DNA from: Saccoglossus kowalevskii
Lineage: Eukaryota > Hemichordata > Enteropneusta > Harrimaniidae
Direction: 5' to 3'
Length of the DNA stretch: 34,636 bases
NCBI RefSeq assembly: GCF_000003605.2
Contig: NW_003147777.1
Location: 146,921 to 181,556, forward strand
Shown here: positions 1-9,384 of the stretch, piece by piece
Layout of the letters: every line of letters begins with the position of its first letter
Numbering within the stretch: the stretch's first letter is position 1
Notes under the pieces: model-generated
Databases searched by the model: none
Told to the model about the DNA's origin: nothing
What the model saw: only the letters and a program-made list of their open reading frames with translations
Translations under genes and position numbers: made by a program

Positions 1-27
1 ACCCCACCCCCTCTGGATCCGCCATTG
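1..27 (-). mobile_element. Probable hAT-type transposon terminus
   Basis: Read on the minus strand from position 27 towards 1, the sequence begins CAATGGCGGATCCAGAGG and runs into a G-rich stretch. This closely resembles the CAGTGGCGGATCCAG terminal inverted repeat I know from many invertebrate hAT elements. If so, the outer end of the element is near 27 and its body lies left of the window, so no transposase or second terminus can be examined here. The flanking 8 bases could be a target-site duplication but have no partner in view. The call rests on motif memory only. Confidence 0.42.
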
Positions 28-139
28 GACTGAACTATGACTTGACCACATCGTACGATTTAGAGGTTTTACGTACCGTTTATAACCTCATTATAATATG
101 ACAACGTTGATTATTTAATAGAAATACAGCATCTTTCCG

Positions 140-345
140 AAACGAAGTATGGGGGAGGTATGAATAACCACGTTCAGGGGCCTCGTCATACACTCTTTCA
201 ATCCTCGGAGGCCGAGTTACTTCACAAGACGTTCCACGTTGCTGAGACGCGCACCAATGTACCACGTATTCCTATGGGCTCTGTGCGCGCTGACGAGGAA
301 CGCGGAAGACCGAGCGAAGAGCCGGTGAAAATTCGAGAAAACAAC
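140..345. other. CpG-rich island with unassigned ORFs
   Basis: This stretch is clearly richer in G+C and CpG than its AT-rich surroundings (for example gcgcgctgacgagg and aacgcggaagaccgagcg). An ORF is open on the plus strand over 160-465 and another on the minus strand over 80-265. Neither resembles a family I know, and there is no clear splice or polyadenylation context to choose between strands. It could be an exon, a CpG island, or the inner part of a transposon next to the hAT-like terminus. I cannot assign a function. Confidence 0.25.
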
Positions 346-627
346 AGGAACTCAACTTTGAAGTATACCCGAACAATCAAATTTATATGCGTTACACACG
401 CAGGGGTATTCTTGTTACACTGTTCAAGGGAGTCTCAACAACTATCCCAAAGTACCGTGTTCTGAGAGTTTTCGGCCTTTGTTTTCAGCATGATGGTTGC
501 CATGGTTGCGGTGAAAATGCCCGGATGTCCGCCTCGAGAATATAAATCACTCCGAGACACGTTCGCACAGGTATGTAATTCCAAGATGAAATGATAAAAG
601 AGATTATAATAAAATTGCAAATGTTTA

Positions 628-1963
628 TTACTTAAAATACATCGTTAATAAATAGAAAAGATTTATACAAATATAAAACAGAAAAAATATACAACATGAA
701 TCGACATTATAAATTTCGAGGATTAATACATTAAAAAATTTTAAGAGTGGTAAATTTGAACATGGTGGTTTGAAATTTTTCAAATTGTCGTTTTCGAGGA
801 TTTGGTTGATTGGTTTTGGAGAAATATAATTGCTAGGATACACATATACAGAGCCTCCGAAATTTTCTGTGGCGACTGAGCTTGAGCATACCGTTTCACT
901 TGTGGAGACATTTCTCTGACACTGTACTTGAGCCATGCCCGATGTTAACGGCCGAACGACGATGGAACTGGGTGCCATCGGAAGGTCATTGTTACCACGC
1001 TCATCGACGGTAGGAACACTAACTTTTGACATTGAAATGTCACTACAGTGACTACACTGACGTTTTTGTTCACTAGAACTGTCGCGACAGTAACTCCTGA
1101 TTCTCTCTTCATTCCGATGGCCACGTAAATTCATGATTATACGTGTTGGTATTCCAGCGTCGTTCAATGATTTTATAGTGGTTGCTCTCACACAGTTGAT
1201 AGTGTACAGCCTGCTCAACTCTGCGGCCGCTAATATTTTTTTCATCATTTCCCCCAAAGTATTGTGACCCAAAGGAGCGTTTGTATACCAAGTAGTTTCC
1301 CTTCCTGTAAAATTACTAATAAGCCGATGGAAAAAAGCATTATTGCTTGAGTGAAGCTTACTTGTATAATTTAGAATGGCCGTAACAGGACAAAGTGGGA
1401 AGTCTGTTTTCTACATCCGTTTCTCTGATTCAAAGTCATCCTTCAAATCCCCGGGGTGGTTTTTGGTTGCTTCCAAATAGGCCAAAGTGATATAATCCCA
1501 TCCCCTGTCATCTTTCATTAAAACAAAACTCTCTTTGTGTAAATCCCGAAGACCCTCCCGTCCCCTTCGGCAAAAGAAAAAAACTCTACATTAAATAAAC
1601 CACACCAAACGTAAAAGGGACACCGGGTCACGGTCGGACAGTGTCCCGCTGGTAAACATCTTACTCATGTCTCCCGCACTGATAACCGTTTTGTCGGTTG
1701 TTTTGTGTTGGATTTTATCTTTCCCCTCCCGCTTCAAACTTGTTACTTTCTCTATAAATACATTATTGGCAGTTTGGAATTTCCTATCTTTGATAATGTT
1801 AATGGGGCGATTGAATGGTACATTGGTTATGTGGCGATGGATTACTGCTCGAATTCCAGCGTAGCTTCTTATGCTGTGTTCTTTCCCGTCTTCAATACTT
1901 CAATATTTTTGACAGCTTCCACCATTTCGAAGGCTGGGTCGATTTCCCGCTCAGAACACCACA
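628..1963 (-). pseudogene. Crypton/KIAA1958-like tyrosine recombinase, exon 2 (catalytic domain, broken)
   Basis: This is the main exon of a gene related to KIAA1958, QRICH1 and the ZMYM proteins, whose C-terminal domain derives from Crypton tyrosine recombinases. Such recombinases cut and rejoin DNA through a tyrosine; the domesticated vertebrate relatives are thought to have lost this. Reading on the minus strand I see, in order, SYAGIRAVIHRHI, PFNRPINIIKDR, KREGKDKIQHK, CRRGREGLRDL, TLAYLEATKNHPGD, CPVTAILNY, NAPLGHNTLGEMMK, NCVRATTIKSL and GHRNEERIRSY. The last two carry the expected active-site Arg and the candidate nucleophile Tyr, but the His normally three residues before the Arg is Asn here. 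Lesions are a one-base frameshift near 1900 and in-frame stops TAA (1591-1593) and TAG (1411-1413). The exon begins after a good acceptor (TTGTTTTTGTATAG). A Ser-rich tail follows the Tyr, and the frame stays open in AT-rich sequence to 628. AATAAA on the minus strand lies just beyond, near 622-627. The family assignment is firm; loss of function is inferred from the lesions. Confidence 0.86.
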
Positions 1964-2710
1964 CTATACAAAAACAACAACATAGTTTTAGTACAGAAAT
2001 TGGGTCATCATGGGCGTTGACGCTGCAGGTCGGCGTCTTCTACACCGATCTGAAGCAAGGTGTGCCGGGAGTTTGTTCAAAATTCCGAACCTTTCGAAGT
2101 CAATCGTCGATGGCCACGCATTTTACGGATATATTAAATCGTTTCAGGGACTTTACTAAATAATAATAAATGAAACTTAGAAAACTTGTAAGAACAAGCT
2201 GGGCCCAAATTACGCAAATTTGCAATAATTTTAAGCTACTAGTGTCTGTTTCGGAAGGCGTTCTACGCGTGATTTTATCGCGTTCAAGGACGTTCCATTT
2301 TCGAACTAGTTGAAAACGGAAATTACGCAAGTACTTTCGAACTTAAAAAAATGATTATCGTTATTATGTGTTAGTTTCTGTTGTTTCGAAGATTTAATTA
2401 TTAATGACATTAATATTTCACTCACTAAACAATATTTCACTAGCATACGTGATTAAAAAACCACTTATCAAGTTCCGTGTATAAACACTAGTGTGAAGAG
2501 GCTGTGGAGCGCTATTTTAGCCAAAATCGGCTAGTAAGGCGCCATATGACACAGGTCTGTGCTGGGGCAGCGCTTCCTGTGACGACACAACGCATCATGG
2601 GGTCAAACGTTCAACTCATTGTTTACAAACAACGAAAATGGCGGCGTTCGCCGGTACAAACTATAGTTAGGATATGTTATTTTTTTAATTTTGACTTTTA
2701 TCACACTTAC
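1964..2710 (-). other. Intron of the Crypton/KIAA1958-like gene
   Basis: This 747-base intron is bounded by GTAAGT at the donor and TTGTTTTTGTATAG at the acceptor on the minus strand. Both sites are near consensus, and they restore the reading frame of the family across the junction, so I treat the splice as real in the ancestral gene. The intron carries two copies of AAATTACGCAA (near 2209 and 2319) and a promoter-like cluster on the opposite strand (2573-2645). ORFs seen across it on either strand do not resemble proteins. Confidence 0.7.
2573..2645 (+). promoter_or_regulatory. Housekeeping-type promoter motif cluster inside the Crypton intron
   Basis: Within 73 bases there is an ETS-like site CTTCCTGT (2573-2580) joined to TGACG. 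A reverse-strand match to a ZNF143/SBS-like core, CCCATGATGCG, lies around 2591-2602. A YY1-like AAAATGGCGGC (2635-2645) follows, whose ATG would start a very short reading frame of ten codons. These three motif types occur together at many ubiquitous animal promoters. The cluster points away from the direction of the surrounding gene. No protein-coding exon downstream on the plus strand can be recognised, so the transcript it might drive is unknown. Confidence 0.28.
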
Positions 2711-2987
2711 ATTTGAGTAATTTCACACCCCATTTTGTAGAGGCGTTAGTATTCACTTCATTTTACTTTGCTGCCAAGTTTTCGAACATTTATTCAGAAA
2801 ATTCTGGGAATATTTGCCCTTCGGCAGACACCGGCATCTATTGATCTGGCTCGTTATTACCGCCGGCGTTCTGTTGCCCCCATTCAATTGTAGCTTGAAG
2901 AAGTTCTTCATCAGTAGCGTCAATTTCATCCAGCTGGTCTCATTTGAAATTGAGGTCAAAATTGATCTGAGGCTCGTCGTCTGACAT
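2711..2987 (-). pseudogene. Crypton/KIAA1958-like gene, exon 1 (N-terminal region, broken)
   Basis: The N-terminal exon of the same gene starts at ATG 2985-2987. It reads MSDDEPQINFDLNFK, then DQLDEIDATDEELLQATIEW, an acidic opening typical of the KIAA1958-like invertebrate and fish proteins. Near its end it reads NASTKWGVKLLK, matching the start of the N-terminal helical (SAM-like) DNA-binding domain. Four stops interrupt the frame, at 2940-2942, 2838-2840, 2790-2792 and 2763-2765, and all are in the same frame as the ATG. The exon ends AAA T with a consensus donor GTAAGT (2705-2710 on plus). Joined to the acceptor at 1964, the frame continues as Lys-Leu-Trp-Cys-Ser-Glu-Arg, which fits the family. 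The combined six stops and one frameshift mean no full protein can be made. Confidence 0.78.
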
Positions 2988-3084
2988 AATTACTATGTTC
3001 TGAAAATGCGGCTAGTGACTTGCAGACGACAATATTTATCATATTTCAATCCAGTTTATTCCAGTTTTTGTTTTATTAATTATT

Positions 3085-3165
3085 CATCAAACAGGGCCCG
3101 AGTCATATATTGCCAGATATAAACCCTGGCTCCAGCCAATCAGATGGCTAGATTCACACTGGTCA
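3085..3165 (-). promoter_or_regulatory. Possible promoter of the Crypton-like gene
   Basis: On the minus strand, about 100-160 bases before the ATG at 2987, the sequence reads CTGATTGGCTGGAGCCAG and then GGTTTATATCTGGC. The first part contains an inverted CCAAT box (ATTGG) and the second a TATA-like run, about 20 bases apart and in the order expected for a start site near 3085. Spacing and orientation suit the Crypton-like gene. The motifs are short, and the same stretch could instead be part of a dispersed repeat. Confidence 0.3.
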
Positions 3166-3199
3166 TTTTATAATAACTATTTTACCAAAGCTTACACGT

Positions 3200-6100
3200 G
3201 TCAACTCCATGTCAGAAGAACTGAGAACTAAAACAAACTGAATATTGGCATGTGAGGATATAATGAATACTTGAGTGGCTTGCGGGTGAAATGTGGAGAC
3301 TAATTACATTTTAGTGAAGGAGAAATTACATAATTAACCGCAGGTAGAACATTAAACAGAAAAGTCGCATATCAAAACACACAAGTTGATGTTTACAATA
3401 AAACTACAAGCAAAATGCATAGACAATACTTGGAGGTTATTAAGCGTTTTATCGTTATCACTAGTTTTTATGTTCAATATTCAATTGTACTCGTACTCGT
3501 GAGATAGACACTGTTGGCATTGAAAACACGTATAGAAAATACATTTCAAACTACATGTGCCGATCATGTATTTTCGAAATAGAAACATTGTTCGTGCATA
3601 CTCGAATGTGGATTTAAATATTCATAATTGCCGCATTATTGTATCGAAGGTCACGGTGTCATGGCCTAAATTCAGTTGAAGTGTACTTTAATCACATGGC
3701 GTTTCCTGAACTGCGCAAACGTAATTTTAACATTTAACATGTAAAGCGGAACCTTTATCATCATTTTTACAACGGGTGTATAAATTCGCTCAATTAAATG
3801 TTAATATGACGTTCTTTGAATATAAATAATCGATTCGTAAGATCTGTATTTCAAAATGAGACCCTCAAACACTAACACAATCAGCGAAATTTCAATCGGA
3901 ATAAATAACATAAGGACGTATACCCGGTATGACATTGATATGGATGTTGACATTAAATGTCCTCCCCTATTAATTGTGAACCTAGAAAGCAGCGATTTTG
4001 GTGTTATATAGTACCGTTTTGTTAAAGAAGAAGAAGTGAAGACATCTTCTAGAGCATGATCGATCACCATGGCCAATGTTGTTGGTAGGCGACAGAAGAT
4101 TGCTAGCCTTTCCCACGCGTCTGCTATTACTAATCCTGATTAGAGACGTTGCCCGAGTTTGGAACGTAACCACTGACTAAATCCAAGTTCGCACCCAGCT
4201 TTGCTACCTTTTTTCCCAGCGAAATTAAAACACAATAATCCTTTTGTCTTCAACGAAAAACGCGAAATAGAGTCTTGAAGAGCTAGCCGACATCGTCACG
4301 CTTGTAAAAAATTACATTGATGTACATAATGTTAATACAAAAGATCTGGAATACATTCACAGTATCGGTGAATAATATGTTGTGTACTAGAATGCGTTGA
4401 AACCCATTTCAAATGAATTACGTTTATTTACACTGCCTAGCTGTTCTGCGTCCCAAAAAAATCGTGAAAGTGAAAATATAACATCTATACATACAAAACA
4501 TTAATCACGAGCTCTTGATATTTTCATTTGAAACATTACATTACATCATTATAATTTCATTCCCATAACAATAGAAATCATGTTGATAAACATTTGCATA
4601 TGTACGAGTAATGACAATATATTTGAATATACATCAACATACGCTGTTTTTGTTTTTTGTTTTTGTCAATTTGATCTTCTGAATTGCAATTCCGATATCA
4701 TCAGCACTTTGTAAGTACGTGACTGAATTGCATCATTATAGAGATTCTCGTGAATTAAGAACAGTGAATTATTAGACCCTAGAAGATAGTTCCACCGGTA
4801 AGTAGTATATGTTTATTTGCCTCTATGCAGAGTCTGTTTTTGTCAATTTTGTCTGCAAAAGCTCTACAATTTGAGCAATAATTTTTTGTTGAATTATAAG
4901 CATAAATCTCAGTGATTGTAAATAAATGTTGAAACCATATATATACAACAATTGGATGGAGACCATACTCTAACCCAGTTTGCAATTTGGTAGATATCTT
5001 GAAATATTAACCCCTCTCCAGCCTAGTGTGAAATTAATTGGGAATCCACAATAGTACAACCGATTCTATTCAGACTTAATTATCGACGTTTTTTCCCGAA
5101 GAAAACCATAAACTAATTATTTACCTTATACACTTTGTTACATTCATTACTTTGTTTCACATGCACACATATGAACATATATTGGAAACATGTTAAGTTG
5201 AACCGATTATTACGATGTTATTGCACACGTCTCTAGAAGTGCGGGAACAATACTATCATATTACTAGTTTTTGTAAAAACGTTGTCTAATTTGTTATGAT
5301 CAGGAGATCAGAATACACACACAATTATAGTGTCAAAAACGTAACCATGCAATTGATCGGAACATTTGCGAAATTATATACTGTGACGTACTTCAAAGTA
5401 TATACGTTATACGAGTATTTGTTCGATAACACAACGTTCGACTAAAATGAAACATCACGGTCAAATGAATATAATTTTGAACGTAATTTTGCGGGACAAT
5501 ACATTGGACAATTATTGGCGTCTTGCATTTACATGTCAAGCTTGTTTTCTTTGCTTTAATGTGACGTCATGTGACATACATATTCACTGCCTTCAATGAA
5601 AATACTTCGTGTCAGATTCATTTTAATAATCAATATCCACTTTCATTCTTAGAGTTACTTCCGTTGATTCTTTCGGGGATCTAGCGGCAAAGTAAAAAAA
5701 TAATTGCATTCGCAACAACTGATATTAAAAGCTTAATATCACATCGTGGCGTAATTAGCAATGCTCGATGACATTCAAATCCGTCATGTTTAATACAAGG
5801 GTGTTTATGAGATTCGCTTCTTGCCTTTCGCTGACCCATAGCGAGTCGCTTGTTATGAGAAGATGGGAGAGCTTAGTCCTGTGCCCATCAATCATTCCAA
5901 GATGTGAATATAAATATTGTTATAACGGATATTATGTCAGCGGAATCATTCAATAACTGGTCACCCAGTATACTATCTACTTATTAAAAAGTTTACCGTA
6001 CAAGCGTACACAACCACAAGCCGTTTTGCTTTATGGTTTGGGTATGACTTGTACTATGTAGAGTTATTTTTCCCATGACACCATAGCTCATTTAATTGTT

Positions 6101-7430
6101 TATAAACCTACAAACCAACTCAACGTTTAGCAGACATGCAAACCTGACAAGCTTATTCTTTGAAATAGTTCTTGTCTATTTATATCAGCAGATGGAAAAA
6201 AAACAACATTAAACTGCATCCAGTGATATTAATTTGCAACATTGCTTTTCAAATTTGTATTGGAAGCAGACATGGCACGTGACGAATGTAACCAGTAAGC
6301 ATTTTACCACAGCCCAGCATGATAGTTACCTATCTCGAGCTTGCAGGCAAGCAATACTTTCAAATACTGGTTCGAGAGTTGGAGATTAAAGGACAATCGA
6401 GTATGACGAAGGCTGGACTAGTTGGGAAACAACTGCGCCATCTGTGAACAAATCAGGAGTGACCCCTTTCACCGCGACTGTAAGACCTCATACATCCGTG
6501 TTAGATGTGCTATAATTCACTGTAATACAGTGAATGTGTGTTATAATCGTATGGTGAAATTAATAATGTTGAATCATGCTATCTATGTTGAAAGCTCAAT
6601 TTGAGCAAATATAACACTAAAAGGAGAATTACAAACACGTTTAGCACTTGTATGAAAACTTTCAACTGAACAAATTATAACATGAATATGCATGCAAGAT
6701 GCATGGTCACGATACGAGGTTTTAATAATTGCCCTGTTCACTTTCGAGAAACGTTGTTGAACACATTTACAATTGTCATTTCAGAATTTCAGACAGAATG
6801 TCCATGAATTCGATATATTTGTACATAAATAAATAAACACAAAATGACCACAAGTCAAATCTTGAAACAAAGTGACGTACATCTATTGAACCGGAATGGC
6901 CACCAGTCAGCCATACTTGATAATGAAAATCGTGAATGTTCAGTATGATAGGTTTGAATATTATCATCAACACATATGTGAGAAATGTATTCGGACGCAT
7001 ATAAATTACATTACAATCACATGGTATAAGAAACTTACAACCAAGTAATTTGGGAAGGAGCAGTGGGAAACCTTTCATAGTATCTGGAGAGCCAAGTGTA
7101 AAACCATGGGAATATACGTACAATCCATATTCCATTTAGAATTAGTAATACTACGCTCGGGACATCATTTCTGAAGCCTGGGCTATGACCTGGATTGGTC
7201 AGCCTGTACAGAGTGAATTTGACATTCGCGGCTTATTTGAATGCTCAGGTTGGCAATAGAACTGATATCCAGTTTTTTTTAGCATTTCAACTAACTCCTG
7301 GCAATTTGCTGTGAATTGAAGGTGTTAAAACAAATCGAAAACAATTTTTTTTTTAGATTTTGGCCCGCAAGAACTTATTAGTGTTATATCTAGAAATCCT
7401 CTAAAATTGTTAAGCCGAGAGAGCGTCGCC
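3200..7430. other. Non-coding stretch without recognisable genes
   Basis: AT-rich DNA between the Crypton-like gene and the mariner remnant. Reading both strands I see no protein family, tRNA or long repeat. The longest open frame (minus, 6776-7135, 119 codons) has no domain I know and is of a length expected by chance in DNA of this composition. A full CRE-type palindrome TGACGTCA lies at 5562-5569. Confidence 0.5.
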
Positions 7431-8221
7431 TTGCTTAACTGGACCAGTGATTAATATCCAAATTAAGAGGTACCGTGTTTCTGATCTGTCGACATGCGAG
7501 TTTTGGACCGGAGCGTTGTCCTACAGGAGGGTGGTACCTTTGCTGATTTTGCTCCGCTTCTTGATTTTTATAGCTTCTCATAATTTCATCAAATGTGAAG
7601 CGTAATAGGCTTCTGGTATCCTTTGCCAGGAAATCTGTCATCACTATTCCGCCCTGGTTCCAGAAGACTGTGAGCACGACCTTCCCACGAAGGGGCTGCA
7701 TCCTTGCCTTCTTTGGAGGTGGTGAGTCCAAGTGTTTCCACTACATTGACTTGGCTTTGGTCTCTGGATCATAGTAATCGATCCAAGTTTCATCTTGTGT
7801 AATCAGTCTTTTGAAAAACTTTGACTCATCTACTTGGCACATCTCCAAATTCATCCTCGAACACTCAACGCGTTCTTGCTTCTGGAAAGGTGTGAGCAAC
7901 TTTGGAATCCATCTGCAAATAGTCATGAATGATAGTTTCCACAAACCCTGTACTAATCTTGACCTCTTGGGCTATTTGGCGAACAGTAATGCGTCGATTT
8001 TCCAAATTGGCTGACAGATGCCTCATCACTGGCAGAAGAGGGACGACTAGGTCTGGGAGCTGTTTCCATAGACTTCCGGCCATGCTTGAATTCAAGATGC
8101 CAGCGTCATATGATGGCGCATCATCACCATAAGTTTCTTTCATTTCATCAAAAGTCTCCTTTGGTGTGTGTCCTTTCAAATACAAAAACCGGATCACTGC
8201 GCGACACTCAACTGGCTCCAT
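7431..8221 (-). mobile_element. Mariner-family transposase remnant (inactive, 3' truncated)
   Basis: A decayed Tc1/mariner superfamily transposase of the mariner group, which moves a DNA transposon by cut and paste. It starts at ATG 8219-8221 with MEPVECRAVIRFLYLKGHTP, the usual mariner N-terminus, and continues through the paired helix-turn-helix region (RRITVRQIAQEVKIS). In a shifted frame come FQKQERVECSRMNLEMCQ and then ITQDETW, the first catalytic Asp block. An in-frame TAG at 7741-7743 precedes DSPPPKKARMQPLRGK and VFWNQGGIVMTDFLAKD. After another frameshift a DNAPV block with the second catalytic Asp lies near 7509-7520. The HPPYSPDLAPSDYH-type block with the third Asp is absent, and the reading frame between the helix-turn-helix motifs is also disturbed. 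No terminal inverted repeats or TA duplication could be placed. It is inactive, and a normal protein of this type is about 340-350 residues. Confidence 0.93.
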
Positions 8222-8650
8222 TTCACACCTGACTCAGTTCAAACACCTGTAAATCAATAAGCTCACAGCTGTTTTGTATGTTATGAATTGAAATTCAATT
8301 TAAGTAGTGTATATGCAACAGAGATAGAACACTAGTCACCTCATGCCCTCGTGTGTATTATTACCCCAATAAATGTGGTTAGTTTGACCCTGAAAAGTAT
8401 ATTATTGTCTGTTTCATGTATTCACACCACACTGCTACTTCGTTCCACAACTACGAGATACTGTGACATTGTTTTGTTCTGTAAACACCCGTACTCTGTC
8501 TGTGTATTATTATTTGGCACTAATTGGTTCGCCCTGGTCTCATCGCAATTCTCTGGCCAATTTATACAAACTAATGCGGTGACATTTTGACAAACAGTGT
8601 GAAACACACTTGACCCATACGCTATATTTATATTTGACTGGATTAATTGG
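8222..8650. other. Flank of the mariner remnant, no gene seen
   Basis: This should contain the 5' untranslated part and terminal repeat of the mariner copy, but I cannot recognise a terminal inverted repeat. An ORF on the minus strand (8422-8784, 120 codons) opens with a very hydrophobic stretch and has several N-glycosylation sequons and cysteines. It has no family resemblance, and part of it lies inside a duplicated segment, so I do not call it a gene. Confidence 0.35.
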
Positions 8651-8651
8651 C

Positions 8652-9237
8652 ACAGACAAATGACGACAGAAATCCTGAAAACTGGGAGGCACACAATGGA
8701 GATGGTAACATTAATTACCTTCAGGTGGTATTCTGCTATAATTGTTCTGAACATGATAAGTAACATGAAAAGCAGCAGTATCAATTATAAAAATTATTCG
8801 TGCTATATCAGCTCACCCATACGCCAATCGCAACCACGCAGTAGTGAAACACAAACTATCAGTCATGTTATATGGTAGGCGTGAATTGACGAAAACAAAA
8901 TTGATGGTCTACATGTGTTGTCACTACCATGGTTAATGCAGGTCAGGTTAGTGTCACAACGAGCGCTGGACACAAAATAATATAAACAACTCTTCCACAT
9001 CTCCACAAAATGTCGAAGGTCGTACCGCATATGTCCTATCCACACATATACACATTTGCATTGCAGGATGAATCAATTAACATGCACAATATAAAGGCAT
9101 CTGGATCTTAGAGTAATCACGACATTTCCGGAATCAATTCAACCCGTAGTTTGGAGCCTCACGGTTCAGAAAGCTGTATTAATTACCTCTAGGGTGGAAT
9201 ATGTTGTGATTGTTTGGAATCTATAACGTGAACTTCA
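8652..9237. repeat. Diverged local duplication, two copies about 470 bases apart
   Basis: A segment around 8652-8770 is repeated in the same orientation around 9113-9237. The best-matching core begins ATTAATTACCT in both (8709 and 9177) and continues with roughly 70 percent identity by eye over about 55 bases, with small gaps. Weaker similarity extends to the left (a shared pattern ending in CCTCA/CCTCC blocks on the opposite strand). It may be an old tandem duplication or two copies of a dispersed repeat. No coding content is apparent. Confidence 0.45.
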
Positions 9238-9360
9238 AAATACGCCCCCATGTATCATCAAGTAACCGGCTATTCATAATGAATGTTTTGAATTTCCCCC
9301 GTGTTCAGGACATTACAGTTTTTATAAAATCAACACATCGCAACCATCAAGGAAGGTGTA

Positions 9361-9384
9361 AAATAAAATAAAATAAAACAAAAC
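9361..9384 (+). repeat. AAAAT/AAAAC microsatellite
   Basis: About five pentamer units, the first AAAAT type and the last AAAAC type, directly readable. Confidence 0.85.

Noticed and set aside
1705-2163. Plus-strand ORF of 152 codons
   Set aside because: It lies opposite the conserved Crypton-like exon, whose minus-strand reading explains the open sequence.
6365-6385. GGTTCGAG resembling a tRNA T-loop (B box)
   Set aside because: No matching acceptor, D or anticodon stems can be built around it. No tRNA was found anywhere in the window.
6776-7135. Minus-strand ORF of 119 codons
   Set aside because: No recognisable domain, no supporting splice or polyadenylation signal, and about one ORF of this length is expected by chance in 34 kb at this AT content.
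8422-8784. Minus-strand ORF of 120 codons with a hydrophobic start and Cys/N-glycosylation motifs, looking like a small secreted protein
   Set aside because: It overlaps a duplicated segment whose second copy has stops in the same frame, and the hydrophobic start reflects AT-rich codons.
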